Shown here: piece by piece, positions 52,491-60,958 of the stretch
How the letters are laid out: every line of letters begins with the position of its first letter
How positions within the stretch are numbered: position 1 is the first letter of the stretch
Origin: Raineya sp964654605
GTDB taxonomy: Bacteria > Bacteroidota > Bacteroidia > Cytophagales > Thermonemataceae
Length of the DNA: 61,109 bases
Assembly (NCBI GenBank): GCA_964654605.1
Contig: CAZZLW010000011.1
Location: 1 to 61,109, forward strand
Direction: 5' to 3'
Notes under the pieces: generated by a model
The model's database searches: none
What the model was told of the DNA's origin: nothing
What the model saw: only the letters and a program-made list of their open reading frames with translations
Translations under genes and position numbers: made by a program

Positions 52491-53333
52491 CTAAGCAATA
52501 AGCGTTTGTTTTTGCAGTTTTTTCTCTCGCCTAATCACAGAAGTTACCATATATTCTACGCTCACATCAAGACAGGTTACATATTTGAGCCAATGTATTT
52601 CTCTCATTTTCAGAGCCTTCATAATTTCTTTACTGCTCAAACCCTGATTGTAATAGTTTCTGACAGCCTCGTAGAAATCCTCAAAATATTGCAATTTAAG
52701 CCTAAAAAGTTCTTTTCCTCCTGTTTTTTGAGGGTAATGCCCACAAAAAATTGTATCAAAATCGTATTGCAAGATTTTTTTTATAGAAAGAATTTGCTCG
52801 CCCAAATCTTCCCCCTTTCGGAAATACTTGATTTTCGGACTTACAAACAAATCTCCTGAAAAAAGCCAACCTTGCTTGGGTTCTAAAAATACGGTGTGGT
52901 CGGTAGAGTGCCCTGGGGTGTGTATGGGTAAAAATTCGTAATTGGCAGTACAAATTTTTTCGGGAAAATCTTGCGTAGCAATGGGATAGGCATCTATTTT
53001 CCCAAACATAAATTGCTCATAAAAAAGCACCTTGAAGCCTGTTCGTAACTTTTGGGCTGTAAAAGGGTGGCAAAAAATCGTAGGTTGGTAGTTCTGATAA
53101 AAATATGCCGTATTGCCGATGTGGTCTTCGTGCCAATGCGTAAGAGCAATTTGTTCTATATTTTTATTTTGAAAAGTTTTGGCGACCAGTTTTTGAGCAT
53201 TGCGTTGGGCGGTATCAATCATTAAGCCTTCAACCCAAAAATTACAAACCGTCATCAAAGGCTTGCCGATGGGTGAGTAGCCAAATTCAAAAATTTCTAC
53301 ATCAAACCACTTGGTTTTCCTGACGGTTTGCAT
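52491..53333 (-). CDS. Metallo-beta-lactamase-fold hydrolase
   Basis: This 280-residue protein has the metal-binding motif HWHEDH, then HTPGHSTDHT, SGDLF and a final CGHYP, giving the usual two-metal site. A C-terminal helical part (about 205-275) with NQGLSSKEIMKALKMREIHWLKYVT resembles the winged-helix extension of LACTB2/glyoxalase II-like members. It is more likely a thioesterase, lactonase or RNase-like enzyme than a beta-lactamase, as there is no signal peptide. The substrate is not known. Confidence 0.82.
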   Translation of the reverse strand: MQTVRKTKWFDVEIFEFGYSPIGKPLMTVCNFWVEGLMIDTAQRNAQKLVAKTFQNKNIEQIALTHWHEDHIGNTAYFYQNYQPTIFCHPFTAQKLRTGFKVLFYEQFMFGKIDAYPIATQDFPEKICTANYEFLPIHTPGHSTDHTVFLEPKQGWLFSGDLFVSPKIKYFRKGEDLGEQILSIKKILQYDFDTIFCGHYPQKTGGKELFRLKLQYFEDFYEAVRNYYNQGLSSKEIMKALKMREIHWLKYVTCLDVSVEYMVTSVIRREKKLQKQTLIA

Positions 53334-53447
53334 AAAAGTTTTGCTTTAAGGCAAAGTTACAAAAAATTATACCAAGATGAAAAGGGTTTTTAGGATTTAG
53401 ACCAAGATTTTCAAAAATTGAGAAGGGAAAAATCTAAAACTAATTTT

Positions 53448-53583
53448 GTAATTATTTACGTTCAAAAAGTTCAATGTTTGATGTTCAAGCCTTTATCTCA
53501 TTTTTTCTATCTGACATCTATTTTCTAAAAATCCTATTTCTTGTATCTTGTTTCCTGTTTCCTTACTGCAAACTATACCTAAA
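53448..53583 (+). repeat. Dispersed intergenic repeat, copy R4
   Basis: It begins TAATTATTTACGTTCAAAAA and ends TACTGCAAACTATACCTAA, and aligns with R3 over its whole length. It occupies about half of the 284-bp gap between the metallo-hydrolase and acyltransferase genes, which otherwise shows nothing. Confidence 0.75.
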
Positions 53584-53617
53584 CAATTACCTAATTTTAT
53601 TGCATATAAAGATTTTG

Positions 53618-54967
53618 CTATGGGGAAAGGTATTCTTTTTGAGCTTTTTTCAGCGAGGCAAAAATTTCATTACGTTGCTCCAATAGGCTTTGCATAAGCG
53701 AGGCTTTCTGAAAAAAAAGCCTTATAGATTGCATTTCAGCTCTAAATTTTTTCCACCAAGCTACAAAAATAAGTACAAAAAAGCCCGAAAGAGGCATCAG
53801 CAAGAGAGCTAAAAATAACCAAAGAAAATTTTCTGTAAAATAATAAATTAGCCCCAAACTAATGCTGTACGCTATCAAAAAGGTGAAAATGCCACTTATC
53901 ATCATCAGCGGTGCTTTGTAAGCTACATCTTTGCTCACAAAACGGGCAATATAAGAAGGCAAAATGTAAGGAATATAATTGAAAACCAAACCAATAAGGT
54001 ATAAAGGGAAGCCCCAAAGCAGAAAGAAAATACTTTTCAGCAAAAACCAAAGCAAGGGTGGTTTCTTTTCGGCTCTAAAAATGCTATCTTTTAAGCCTAA
54101 AATCTTCAAATTTTCCAGATAGTTCTCCATTTGTACTCGCAAACGCTTGAAATAGTTACTATCTTTTGCCTCCAAAAACTTTACTCCCCTGATGATTTCT
54201 TTAATGATTGCAAACTCTTCACTTTTCTTTCTTTGCAAATGAAACTCTCGGAAAAGTTCGTTTTTGTATAAAATCTCAATGTTTCTGATAAACTGCTCTT
54301 GTTCCTGATTTTCTGTAATAACGATAAGTTGGCTTAATGCGTCTTCAATGTCTTGGGTAAGTTTTTCAACTACGGCAAAGTTTTCGGGATTATAGCCTTC
54401 TTGATAGTCTGCAACCCGAATAGGCTTTCCAACTTTTACAAAAACTTCACTACGAAATTTATCTGCATCGTCATAGTTCAAGCCAATGGGTACAATGTGC
54501 AAATTCAGCGAAAAGTTATGCTCAAACTCTGCTCCCAAAGCAATGCGTGCTGTGCCTGTCTTTATTTCTCGCAACCTTCTTTCAATTACGCTTGTCCCTT
54601 CGGGAAAGATGAGTAGAGTTCCTTTCTTTGCCAAATGCTCAAAACATTTCTGAAAGCTCATTCGGTTGAGTTCAGCTTGTGAATGAGGCTTATCAGGTTT
54701 ATCCGCTTTGCGATAAATAGGCAACATCTGAAAAAGTTTGAAAATAGGTCGGGTAAAACGATTGAAAATGCCTCCATTTGCCAAAAAATAAACCCGCTTA
54801 CTGCTCAATGCGGCAATAAGAAGCGGGTCCATAAAAGTATTAGGGTGGTTGGCAACGTAAATGAGCGGTGTATCCAGATGAAGATAGGATTGATTTTCAA
54901 CTTCCAAACGCCTGAAAAATATCCGTAAAGCAATCCGAACTACAAGGCGTAAAAATAAGTATAGCAT
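53618..54967 (-). CDS. 1-acyl-glycerol-3-phosphate acyltransferase family protein (PlsC-like)
   Basis: This 449-residue membrane acyltransferase begins with an N-terminal hydrophobic segment, then has the HX4D motif in ANHPNTFMD, the glycerophosphate-binding FPEGTS, and a third motif near VPIGLNYDD. The C-terminal 130 residues add three or four membrane helices (LLWFLLKSIFFLLWGFPLYL onward). This makes it longer than plain PlsC (about 240) and like the Bacteroidota members with a membrane tail. It should acylate lysophosphatidate or a related lipid. It starts 2 bases from the end of the dinB-family gene. Confidence 0.85.
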   Translation of the reverse strand: MLYLFLRLVVRIALRIFFRRLEVENQSYLHLDTPLIYVANHPNTFMDPLLIAALSSKRVYFLANGGIFNRFTRPIFKLFQMLPIYRKADKPDKPHSQAELNRMSFQKCFEHLAKKGTLLIFPEGTSVIERRLREIKTGTARIALGAEFEHNFSLNLHIVPIGLNYDDADKFRSEVFVKVGKPIRVADYQEGYNPENFAVVEKLTQDIEDALSQLIVITENQEQEQFIRNIEILYKNELFREFHLQRKKSEEFAIIKEIIRGVKFLEAKDSNYFKRLRVQMENYLENLKILGLKDSIFRAEKKPPLLWFLLKSIFFLLWGFPLYLIGLVFNYIPYILPSYIARFVSKDVAYKAPLMMISGIFTFLIAYSISLGLIYYFTENFLWLFLALLLMPLSGFFVLIFVAWWKKFRAEMQSIRLFFQKASLMQSLLEQRNEIFASLKKAQKEYLSP

Positions 54968-54969
54968 AG

Positions 54970-55509
54970 CTATTGATTTTGCTCTATTGCCAATTTTTCT
55001 AATTTTTCCTGCTGTCTGAAATGATGACGCAAATGAGCCTCAATACACCAAAGCCACTCGGGGGCGGTTATCATTCCAAAAATAGCGTGTAAGCGTTTGT
55101 AATGAGTTGGTTGGGCTTCTATTTCTTTTTGCAGAACAGGCAATTCTTGAATTAGCTGCTGAAAGCGTTCTTGATAAATTTTTCTGCTTTGGGCAATGGG
55201 TTCGCCTGCTGTTCGGTATTTTTCAGGAACTTTGATTTCCATAGGCGGAAAGCTACCAAAGGCAATAATTTGCTCACCAATAGGCGTTTTTTCACCTTCA
55301 AAACTGCCTTTTTTTTCTTTCAAACAACCTCTAATTTGAGCTATAAAGAACTCCGTAGAAGTAAGCAAATGCTCGTACATTTGTCCCAAAGACCAAACAT
55401 TTTCCTCCGCTTTGAAAGCAAAAGCCTCATCGGAATAACTCGTGAGGCTATTGCTATATTTTTGAAGGTGTTGTATAGCTTTTTCAGTAATTTCAGAAAG
55501 ATTTTTCAT
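54970..55509 (-). CDS. DinB family protein
   Basis: This 179-residue four-helix-bundle protein belongs to the DinB/YfiT-like superfamily. A metal-binding histidine set is visible: His in QMYEHLLTS, and His residues in EAHLRHHFRQ. Members act as metal-dependent transferases with thiol cofactors; because the strain has bshC, a bacillithiol-dependent transferase is a reasonable guess. It lies between the acyltransferase gene and nuoM on the same strand with 2- and 6-base gaps, so it is read from the same transcript as the end of the nuo operon or a late promoter. Confidence 0.85.
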   Translation of the reverse strand: MKNLSEITEKAIQHLQKYSNSLTSYSDEAFAFKAEENVWSLGQMYEHLLTSTEFFIAQIRGCLKEKKGSFEGEKTPIGEQIIAFGSFPPMEIKVPEKYRTAGEPIAQSRKIYQERFQQLIQELPVLQKEIEAQPTHYKRLHAIFGMITAPEWLWCIEAHLRHHFRQQEKLEKLAIEQNQ

Positions 55510-55515
55510 AATGCT

Positions 55516-56994
55516 CTACCGAACTCTTTGAAATGCAAAATCTAATAAATCCCTCACGGCGGGTTCGCTCATTTTCAAAAATAAATTAGGATAAACACCC
55601 ATCAAAATCACCATAGCACACAAGGGCAAAAGCGTAAGCGTTTCAGTCAAGGTTAGGTCTTTCATTTGCAGAGCATTGGCATTTGGCTCTCCGAACATAG
55701 CCCCTTGAAACATACGAATCATATACACTGCCCCAAAAATGAGTGTAAGTCCTGCTACGGCTCCTAAAATCAGGGCATAGGCAGGGTCTGCCCAATAGGC
55801 TTTTACAAGACCTGAGATAAGTAGAAATTCCCCTATAAAGCCATTGGTGAGTGGCAAACCAACACTGCCGAGAAATAAAATGGCAAAAAGCACTGTAAGC
55901 ACAGGGGCATTTTGGGTAAGTCCTGATAAATCGCTCAAATTTCTAAACCCTGTACGGCGTTGGATAATATCTACCACAAAGAATAAGCCCACGATATTGA
56001 TGCCGTGAGCAAGCATTTGTATCATACTTCCCTGAATACCTGCAAATTGAAAGGTAAAAAGCCCTATGGACATCAAACCCACGTGAGAAAAAGAGGAATA
56101 CGCTAAAATTCGCTTCATATCATCTTGCTTGATAGCAATGATTGCCCCATAAACCACTCCGATAATCCCTAAAAGCGTTACAAAATAAGCATTGCTGAAT
56201 GTACCCGCAGGCAAAATAGGTAAAAGCCAACGATACAAGCTATAAATTGCCATTTTCAGCATAATGCCCGAAAGAAGCATTGTAGCAGGAGCAGGCGATT
56301 CGCTATATGTATCAGGTTGCCAAGTATGAAAAGGGAAAATAGGCATTTTGATAGCGAAAGCGATAAAAAGCCCCCAAAATAGCACATTTTGAGTTGTTTT
56401 ATCAAAAGCTAAAAGATAGAGAATTTTTGCCTCGTCAGAATGATTGCCCGGCGTTTGCATATACATATACACAAAAGCGATAAGCATTAGCAAACTGCCA
56501 AATACAGTATAGATGAAAAACTTGAATGTAACTCTAATCCGATTTGCCCCCCCCCAAAGTGCCGCAATAAAGTAAATAGGAATCAAAGCTCCCTCCCAAA
56601 ACAGATAGTAAGCAAATGCACTTTGAGCCGTAAAAACACCAACCAAAGAGGCTTGCATCAGCAAAATCAGCCCATAAAATACGTTAGGTTTTTCGTATTG
56701 GTTACCAAAAGCCGAAAGAATAATAAATGGTACTAAAAAAGTAGTAAGAATAATGGGAATAATGCTTAAACCGTCAATGCCTAAATGAAAAGCAATACCC
56801 GCCGAAGGAATCCACATTAGTTTATTTTCAAATTGCATTCCTGCAAAGGCATTGAACTGATAAGCCACGAGCAAGCCCAGAGCTAATTCAACAAAGCTAA
56901 ATAGCAAAGCTACTTTCTTTGCTTGCTCATTGCGAATGAAAAATACTATCAAACTCGCTACCAAAGGGACTAAAATAAGCCAAAGTGCTGTCAT
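55516..56994 (-). CDS. nuoM: NADH-quinone oxidoreductase subunit M (NuoM)
   Basis: NuoM is one of the three antiporter-like proton-pumping subunits of complex I. The 492-residue product has about 14 membrane helices. The lysine/glutamate pattern of the pumps is seen in FYLFWEGALIPIYF (Glu in helix 5), FIAFAIKMPIFPFHTWQPD (Lys in helix 7) and GAIIAIKQDDMKRILAYSSFSHVG (helix 8). Nine consecutive G on the coding strand (56547-56555) encode part of LWGGANR and could slip. nuoN does not follow in this window, although it usually would. Confidence 0.95.
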   Translation of the reverse strand: MTALWLILVPLVASLIVFFIRNEQAKKVALLFSFVELALGLLVAYQFNAFAGMQFENKLMWIPSAGIAFHLGIDGLSIIPIILTTFLVPFIILSAFGNQYEKPNVFYGLILLMQASLVGVFTAQSAFAYYLFWEGALIPIYFIAALWGGANRIRVTFKFFIYTVFGSLLMLIAFVYMYMQTPGNHSDEAKILYLLAFDKTTQNVLFWGLFIAFAIKMPIFPFHTWQPDTYSESPAPATMLLSGIMLKMAIYSLYRWLLPILPAGTFSNAYFVTLLGIIGVVYGAIIAIKQDDMKRILAYSSFSHVGLMSIGLFTFQFAGIQGSMIQMLAHGINIVGLFFVVDIIQRRTGFRNLSDLSGLTQNAPVLTVLFAILFLGSVGLPLTNGFIGEFLLISGLVKAYWADPAYALILGAVAGLTLIFGAVYMIRMFQGAMFGEPNANALQMKDLTLTETLTLLPLCAMVILMGVYPNLFLKMSEPAVRDLLDFAFQRVR

Positions 56995-57009
56995 ATTTTA
57001 TTTTGATTA

Positions 57010-57613
57010 TTACTTGTGAGCAATTATACCAAGTGAGTTTATCTCTATAAGTGAATACTCTTGTAGAAATTGACAAATTTTTTCAATATGATTTTCAAAA
57101 ATATCTAAAAGTGCATCGTTGTCTAAATTTCCAGTTCTTACAATTAACGTGAGTTATAAGTACAAAGTGTTTGAAATACAATTTGTTAAAAAATTTAGTT
57201 TTTTTGTTATACTTTGTTTTTTGACCTCACCCCCAGCCCCTCTCCAAAAGGAGAGGGGAGCTATACACCTGAAAATCAAAATTTTAGGTGTAATTATCTC
57301 CCCTTCTTTTCAAGGAGGGGAACAAGGGGTGGTTTAAGTTATTAAAAATAAAAACTTGATAATCAAATTTTTAATCTTGCAACTCACGTTACAATTAACA
57401 ATTTTTTAGGCGTATTCTTCAAAAAATAACTATGCCAGAAATCTTTATCTTTTGTAATTAAACATCTTTGGTCTGAATCGGCTATTTGACAAATAAACTC
57501 ATCGGTTGAACGATTACTGTCTGGTAGCTGTAGCGTATGTAAGTTATCCAAACCCTTTTTATTTAGATAATCAGCCAGTCTTTTGGGTAATTAGCATCTA
57601 CCAAAAATTTCAT
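57010..57613 (-). pseudogene. DUF5615 (PIN-like) toxin gene, broken by frameshift and MITE insertion
   Basis: The reading frame starts at ATG 57613, overlapping the DUF433 stop by 4 bases (ATGA). It begins MKFLVDANYPK and then goes out of frame in an A run (T run at 57581-57584 on the plus strand). One added base restores RLADYLNKKGL...LHTLQLPDSNRSTDEF...CLITKDKDFW, the DUF5615 signature with its PIN-like acidic residues. The frame then enters the MITE and stops. Beyond the element it resumes exactly (LLIVRTGNLDNDALLDIF) and ends at 57010. Removing the element and one target copy gives about 117 residues, the usual family length. Confidence 0.88.
57146..57390. mobile_element. MITE-like element B inside the DUF5615 gene
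   Basis: This 245-bp element has 10-bp perfect ends AACGTGAGTT/AACTCACGTT. The flanking direct repeat is at least 6 bp (ACAATT) and up to 11 bp if end bases are shared. The centre contains a GC-rich inverted region starting CTCACCCCCAGCCCCTCTCC, a motif type that is common in intergenic DNA of many Bacteroidota and cyanobacteria, and a small ACACCT/AGGTGT hairpin. It carries no gene. Confidence 0.85.
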
Positions 57614-57843
57614 TGAGCAATCTTAAAAAAATCTTGAAATTTTAGCATTTGATTGGCATACACTATGCACGCCTTAATATCATCTGCCTCTAAATCAGGA
57701 TAATCATTGATAATTTGCTCAATGCTCATTCCTGAAGCCAATAGTTCTAAAATAAACTCTACGGGATACCTCAATCCTCTTACGCAAGGTTTTCCGTGGC
57801 AAATTTTTTCGTCTATTGAAATTCTCTGCAAAATATCATTCAT
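57610..57843 (-). CDS. DUF433 family antitoxin
   Basis: This 77-residue protein has the DUF433 winged-helix pattern: ISIDEKICHGKPCVRGLRYPVEFILELLASGMS near residues 8-40, then EQIINDYPDLEADDIKACIVYA. DUF433 proteins pair with DUF5615 PIN-like proteins as toxin-antitoxin modules, and the stop here overlaps the start of such a gene by 4 bases. The antitoxin is intact while the toxin is broken. The pair lies between nuoL (9 bases upstream) and nuoM. Confidence 0.88.
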   Translation of the reverse strand: MNDILQRISIDEKICHGKPCVRGLRYPVEFILELLASGMSIEQIINDYPDLEADDIKACIVYANQMLKFQDFFKIAQ

Positions 57844-57852
57844 TGCAATAGC

Positions 57853-59799
57853 TTATTTTTTCAACCAATTAAATGCAATCCAGACCACTGCACCGAGTAC
57901 AATAGCAAAAACATACACACTCACGCTACCCGTTTGCAATCTGCGGAATGCCCCTGATAAAAACCTCACCAATTGCCCTGTACCTTCTACAAAGAAATCT
58001 ACCGCCACCTCAAAGCTATTACCCAAAAACTTGGAAAGACCTTGAATGGGCTTCACAATGATTGCCTCATAGATTTCATCAACATAATATTTGTTTGCCA
58101 GCAGTTTAGCAAAACCACGTTGCTCTTCTTCGGCTTTGGGTACAGATTTTTTAGCTACAAAAATTACATAAGCCAAAATAATAGAAACCAGAGCTACCGC
58201 CACCGAAATACCCATTAAAGCGTATTCGGTACTATGAGAAATTTTATGAGGCTTAAATAGTTCAGGATTTAGTTTTTCGGCAGTTGCATAAATAGGAGCA
58301 AGGAACTGGGCAAGTTTATCTCCTCCTTTTGCAAATATTTCAGGAATATTGAGCAAACCTCCTGCTATTGAAAGCACAGCCAGTATCATCAGAGGCAAAG
58401 TCATTGTGAGCGGCGATTCGTGCAAGTGATGTTTCTGCTCTTCTGTGCCTCTGAAATCTCCCAAGAAGGTAAGGAAAAACAATCGGAACATATAAAAGGC
58501 AGTCATTGCGGAGCCTAATAGTGCCAAGCCCCACAAAATAGGACTTTTAGCGTAAAGGTGCATTAAGATTTCGTCTTTGGAAAAGAAACCCGCAAAAGGC
58601 GGAATACCCGAAATAGCAAGCGTTGCGATACCGAAAGTTATGAAAGTAATAGGCATATACTTTCGCAAACCTCCCATATGGCGAATATCTTGCTCGTGAT
58701 GCAAGGCGTGTATTACGCTACCTGCCCCCAAAAAGAGCAGAGCTTTGAAAAATGCGTGCGTAACTACGTGAAATATCCCCGAAGTATAAGCCGCAACGCC
58801 CAAAGCCATAAACATATAACCCAGTTGGCTCACGGTAGAATAAGCCAATACTTTTTTAATATCATTTTGGAAAATACCAATAGAAGCGGCAAGCAAGGCT
58901 GTAGCTATTGCAATAATGAGAATAATGGTGAGTGTTGTGGGAGCATAGCTAAAAATAAAATTGGAACGCACTACCATATAAATACCTGCTGTTACCATTG
59001 TAGCGGCGTGAATGAGTGCCGATACAGGTGTAGGACCTGCCATTGCATCAGGAAGCCAAGTATAAAGCGGTATTTGAGCCGATTTGCCCATCGCCCCTAT
59101 GAACAAAAGCAAGGTAATCACTACAAACTCCCAAGAATCTACTACTTTGTAAGTGTTTTTGAAAGAATCTCTGGCGAATATTTCTACTAAATCTTTGTAT
59201 TCAGTGGTATTCCAAAAAATAAAAATCATAATTACACCCAAAATCAAGCCCAAATCTCCAATTCTATTCATTACAAAGGCTTTTTGAGCGGCGGCATTGT
59301 AAGAACGATTTTTATTCCAAAAACCTATGAGCAAAAACGAACACAAACCTACTCCTTCCCAACCTATAAACATCATCAAATAGTTACCTCCCATTACCAG
59401 CATCAGCATTGCAAACATAAAAAGGTTCAAGTAAGCCATAAACTTACCAAAACCTTCATCTTCTTTCATATAGCCCACCGAGTACAAATGAATAAGCGTA
59501 CCTACCCCCGTTACAAAAGAAAGCATCAGAAGCGTGAGTTGGTCAATGTACAAAGAAAAACTAACAAAAATCCCGGGTACAGCAATCCAATCGTAATAAA
59601 CCAAACTCAAAGGTTGAACTTGCTTGGGAGCGTTGAAAGTATTAAAAAGTAAAATAGTACCTATAAACGAAGCCAAAGGCATAAGTACAGCTATAAGGCT
59701 TATCAGAGATTTTGGCAGTTTTTTACTGCCCAAGCCATTGATAATAAAGCCTATGAGCGGAAAAAGAAGCGTAAATAAAGCTAATGTTTTAGTATCCAT
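57853..59799 (-). CDS. nuoL: NADH-quinone oxidoreductase subunit L (NuoL)
   Basis: NuoL is the distal antiporter-like subunit of complex I, with the long lateral helix. The 648-residue product contains FIGWEGVGLCSFLLIGFW (helix 5 Glu), AMGKSAQIPLYTWLPDAMAGPTPVSALIHAATMV (helix 7 Lys and the discontinuous helix) and FQNDIKKVLAYSTVSQLGYM (helix 8). The C-terminal part has the amphipathic connecting segment (KPIQGLSKFLGNSFEVAVDFF) and a last membrane helix. The length is normal. It is preceded by a Uma2 gene in place of nuoK. Confidence 0.96.
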   Translation of the reverse strand: MDTKTLALFTLLFPLIGFIINGLGSKKLPKSLISLIAVLMPLASFIGTILLFNTFNAPKQVQPLSLVYYDWIAVPGIFVSFSLYIDQLTLLMLSFVTGVGTLIHLYSVGYMKEDEGFGKFMAYLNLFMFAMLMLVMGGNYLMMFIGWEGVGLCSFLLIGFWNKNRSYNAAAQKAFVMNRIGDLGLILGVIMIFIFWNTTEYKDLVEIFARDSFKNTYKVVDSWEFVVITLLLFIGAMGKSAQIPLYTWLPDAMAGPTPVSALIHAATMVTAGIYMVVRSNFIFSYAPTTLTIILIIAIATALLAASIGIFQNDIKKVLAYSTVSQLGYMFMALGVAAYTSGIFHVVTHAFFKALLFLGAGSVIHALHHEQDIRHMGGLRKYMPITFITFGIATLAISGIPPFAGFFSKDEILMHLYAKSPILWGLALLGSAMTAFYMFRLFFLTFLGDFRGTEEQKHHLHESPLTMTLPLMILAVLSIAGGLLNIPEIFAKGGDKLAQFLAPIYATAEKLNPELFKPHKISHSTEYALMGISVAVALVSIILAYVIFVAKKSVPKAEEEQRGFAKLLANKYYVDEIYEAIIVKPIQGLSKFLGNSFEVAVDFFVEGTGQLVRFLSGAFRRLQTGSVSVYVFAIVLGAVVWIAFNWLKK

Positions 59800-59802
59800 T
59801 GT

Positions 59803-60378
59803 CTAAAATTTTACTTTGTGGTAAATCTCTTTGAGTTGTAAGGAAAATTTTTCAAGTAAGGTAATAGTATCATTTTCGTTATCAAAATCCCACATTTCCC
59901 AGTGTTTAGGCGTAATTTTCCTAAACAGCCGAACCTTGCATCTATCTTGCCAAACAAGTACATATTCTTGCAAACTCGCAAGGTTCTGATATACATCAAA
60001 TTTCTTTTCTTTGTCGTAACTTTCTGTACTTTTGGAAAGCACTTCACAAATCATAACAGGATTTGTGATAGTATCAAATTCATTATCTACAAAAGCAGGC
60101 TCACCTTGTATTACCCAAACATCAGGGTAGCAAAAACTATTATTGGGTAAATCTGCTACTCGCATATCGCTTGAAAAAGCCTCAAATTCGCTACCTACAA
60201 ACCACTTTTCTAAAAGAATGAGCAAATTTTTTACAATTCTGTTATGGTTGATACTTGCCCCTGCCATTGGATAGATTTCATTTGCAATAAGTTCGTGTTT
60301 GAGTGGCTCTTTTCGCTCAAAGTTTAGAAATTCACTTGCTTTCCATATTTTTTCTAAAAGTTCAGGCATTATTTCCAA
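59803..60378 (-). CDS. Uma2-family (PD-(D/E)XK-like) protein, downstream tandem copy
   Basis: This 191-residue protein has the core FCYPDVWVIQGEP, MICEVLSKSTESYDKEKKFDVYQNL and EYVLVWQD, which fit the Uma2 nuclease-like fold: PD, then ExxS, then a conserved Lys-containing helix. It shares long near-identical stretches with the broken copy immediately upstream and so arose by tandem duplication. It lies between that copy and nuoL (3-base gap). Whether it acts as a nuclease is not known. Confidence 0.85.
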   Translation of the reverse strand: MEIMPELLEKIWKASEFLNFERKEPLKHELIANEIYPMAGASINHNRIVKNLLILLEKWFVGSEFEAFSSDMRVADLPNNSFCYPDVWVIQGEPAFVDNEFDTITNPVMICEVLSKSTESYDKEKKFDVYQNLASLQEYVLVWQDRCKVRLFRKITPKHWEMWDFDNENDTITLLEKFSLQLKEIYHKVKF

Positions 60379-60386
60379 CTAAAATA

Positions 60387-60956
60387 TCAAAATTTGACTT
60401 TTTGGTAAATATCTTTCAAATAAATCCTGCAAACTCCATATAAAAACGATATAGTATCATTTTCATTATCAAAATCCCACATTTCCCAATGTTTAGGCGT
60501 AATTTTCTTAAACAGCCGAACCTTATATCTATCTTGCCAAATAAGTACATATTCTTGCAAACTTGCAAGGTTCTGATATACATCAAATTTCTTTTCTTTG
60601 TCGTAACTTTCTGTACCTTTGGAAAGCACTTCACAAATCATAACAGGATTTGTGATAGTATCAAATTCATTATCTACAAAAGCAGGTTCGCCTTGTATTA
60701 CCAAAACATCAGGGTAGCAAAAACTATTATTTTCTAAATCCGCTACTCGCATATCCCCCTGCAAAACTATAAAATCCAAGCCCCAGAATTGCTGTTTTAG
60801 TAAAAAATGTAGGTTGCTAACTATGAGATTATGATTAAAACTTGCTCCTGCCATTGGATAGATTTCATTTGCAATAAGTTCGTGTTTGAGTGGCTCTTTT
60901 CGCTAAAAGTTTAAATATTCACTTGCTTTCCATATTTTTTCTAAAAGGTCGGGCAT
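60387..60956 (-). pseudogene. Uma2-family gene, upstream tandem copy with in-frame amber codon
   Basis: The frame opens with MPDLLEKIWKASEYLNF, parallel to the downstream copy, but codon 18 is TAG (60905-60903) where the downstream copy has GAG in NFERKEPL. The rest of the frame is open to 60387. Translation could restart at the internal Met at 60854 (MAGASFNHN), giving a 155-residue product without the first helix. The C-terminal 90 residues are almost the same as in the downstream copy. It starts 2 bases after the nuoK stop. Confidence 0.82.
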
Positions 60957-60958
60957 TA

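Noticed and set aside
57225..57345. The C-rich and G-rich repeat near 57.23-57.34 kb as a CRISPR or rho-independent terminator.
   Set aside because: There are no regular spacers, and it is wholly inside element B; it is better read as that element's internal inverted region.
60387..60854. Treating the upstream Uma2 copy as an intact 155-residue gene starting at 60854.
   Set aside because: The sequence upstream is homologous to the coding N-terminus of the neighbouring copy and differs by a single stop codon, so a broken full-length gene explains it better.
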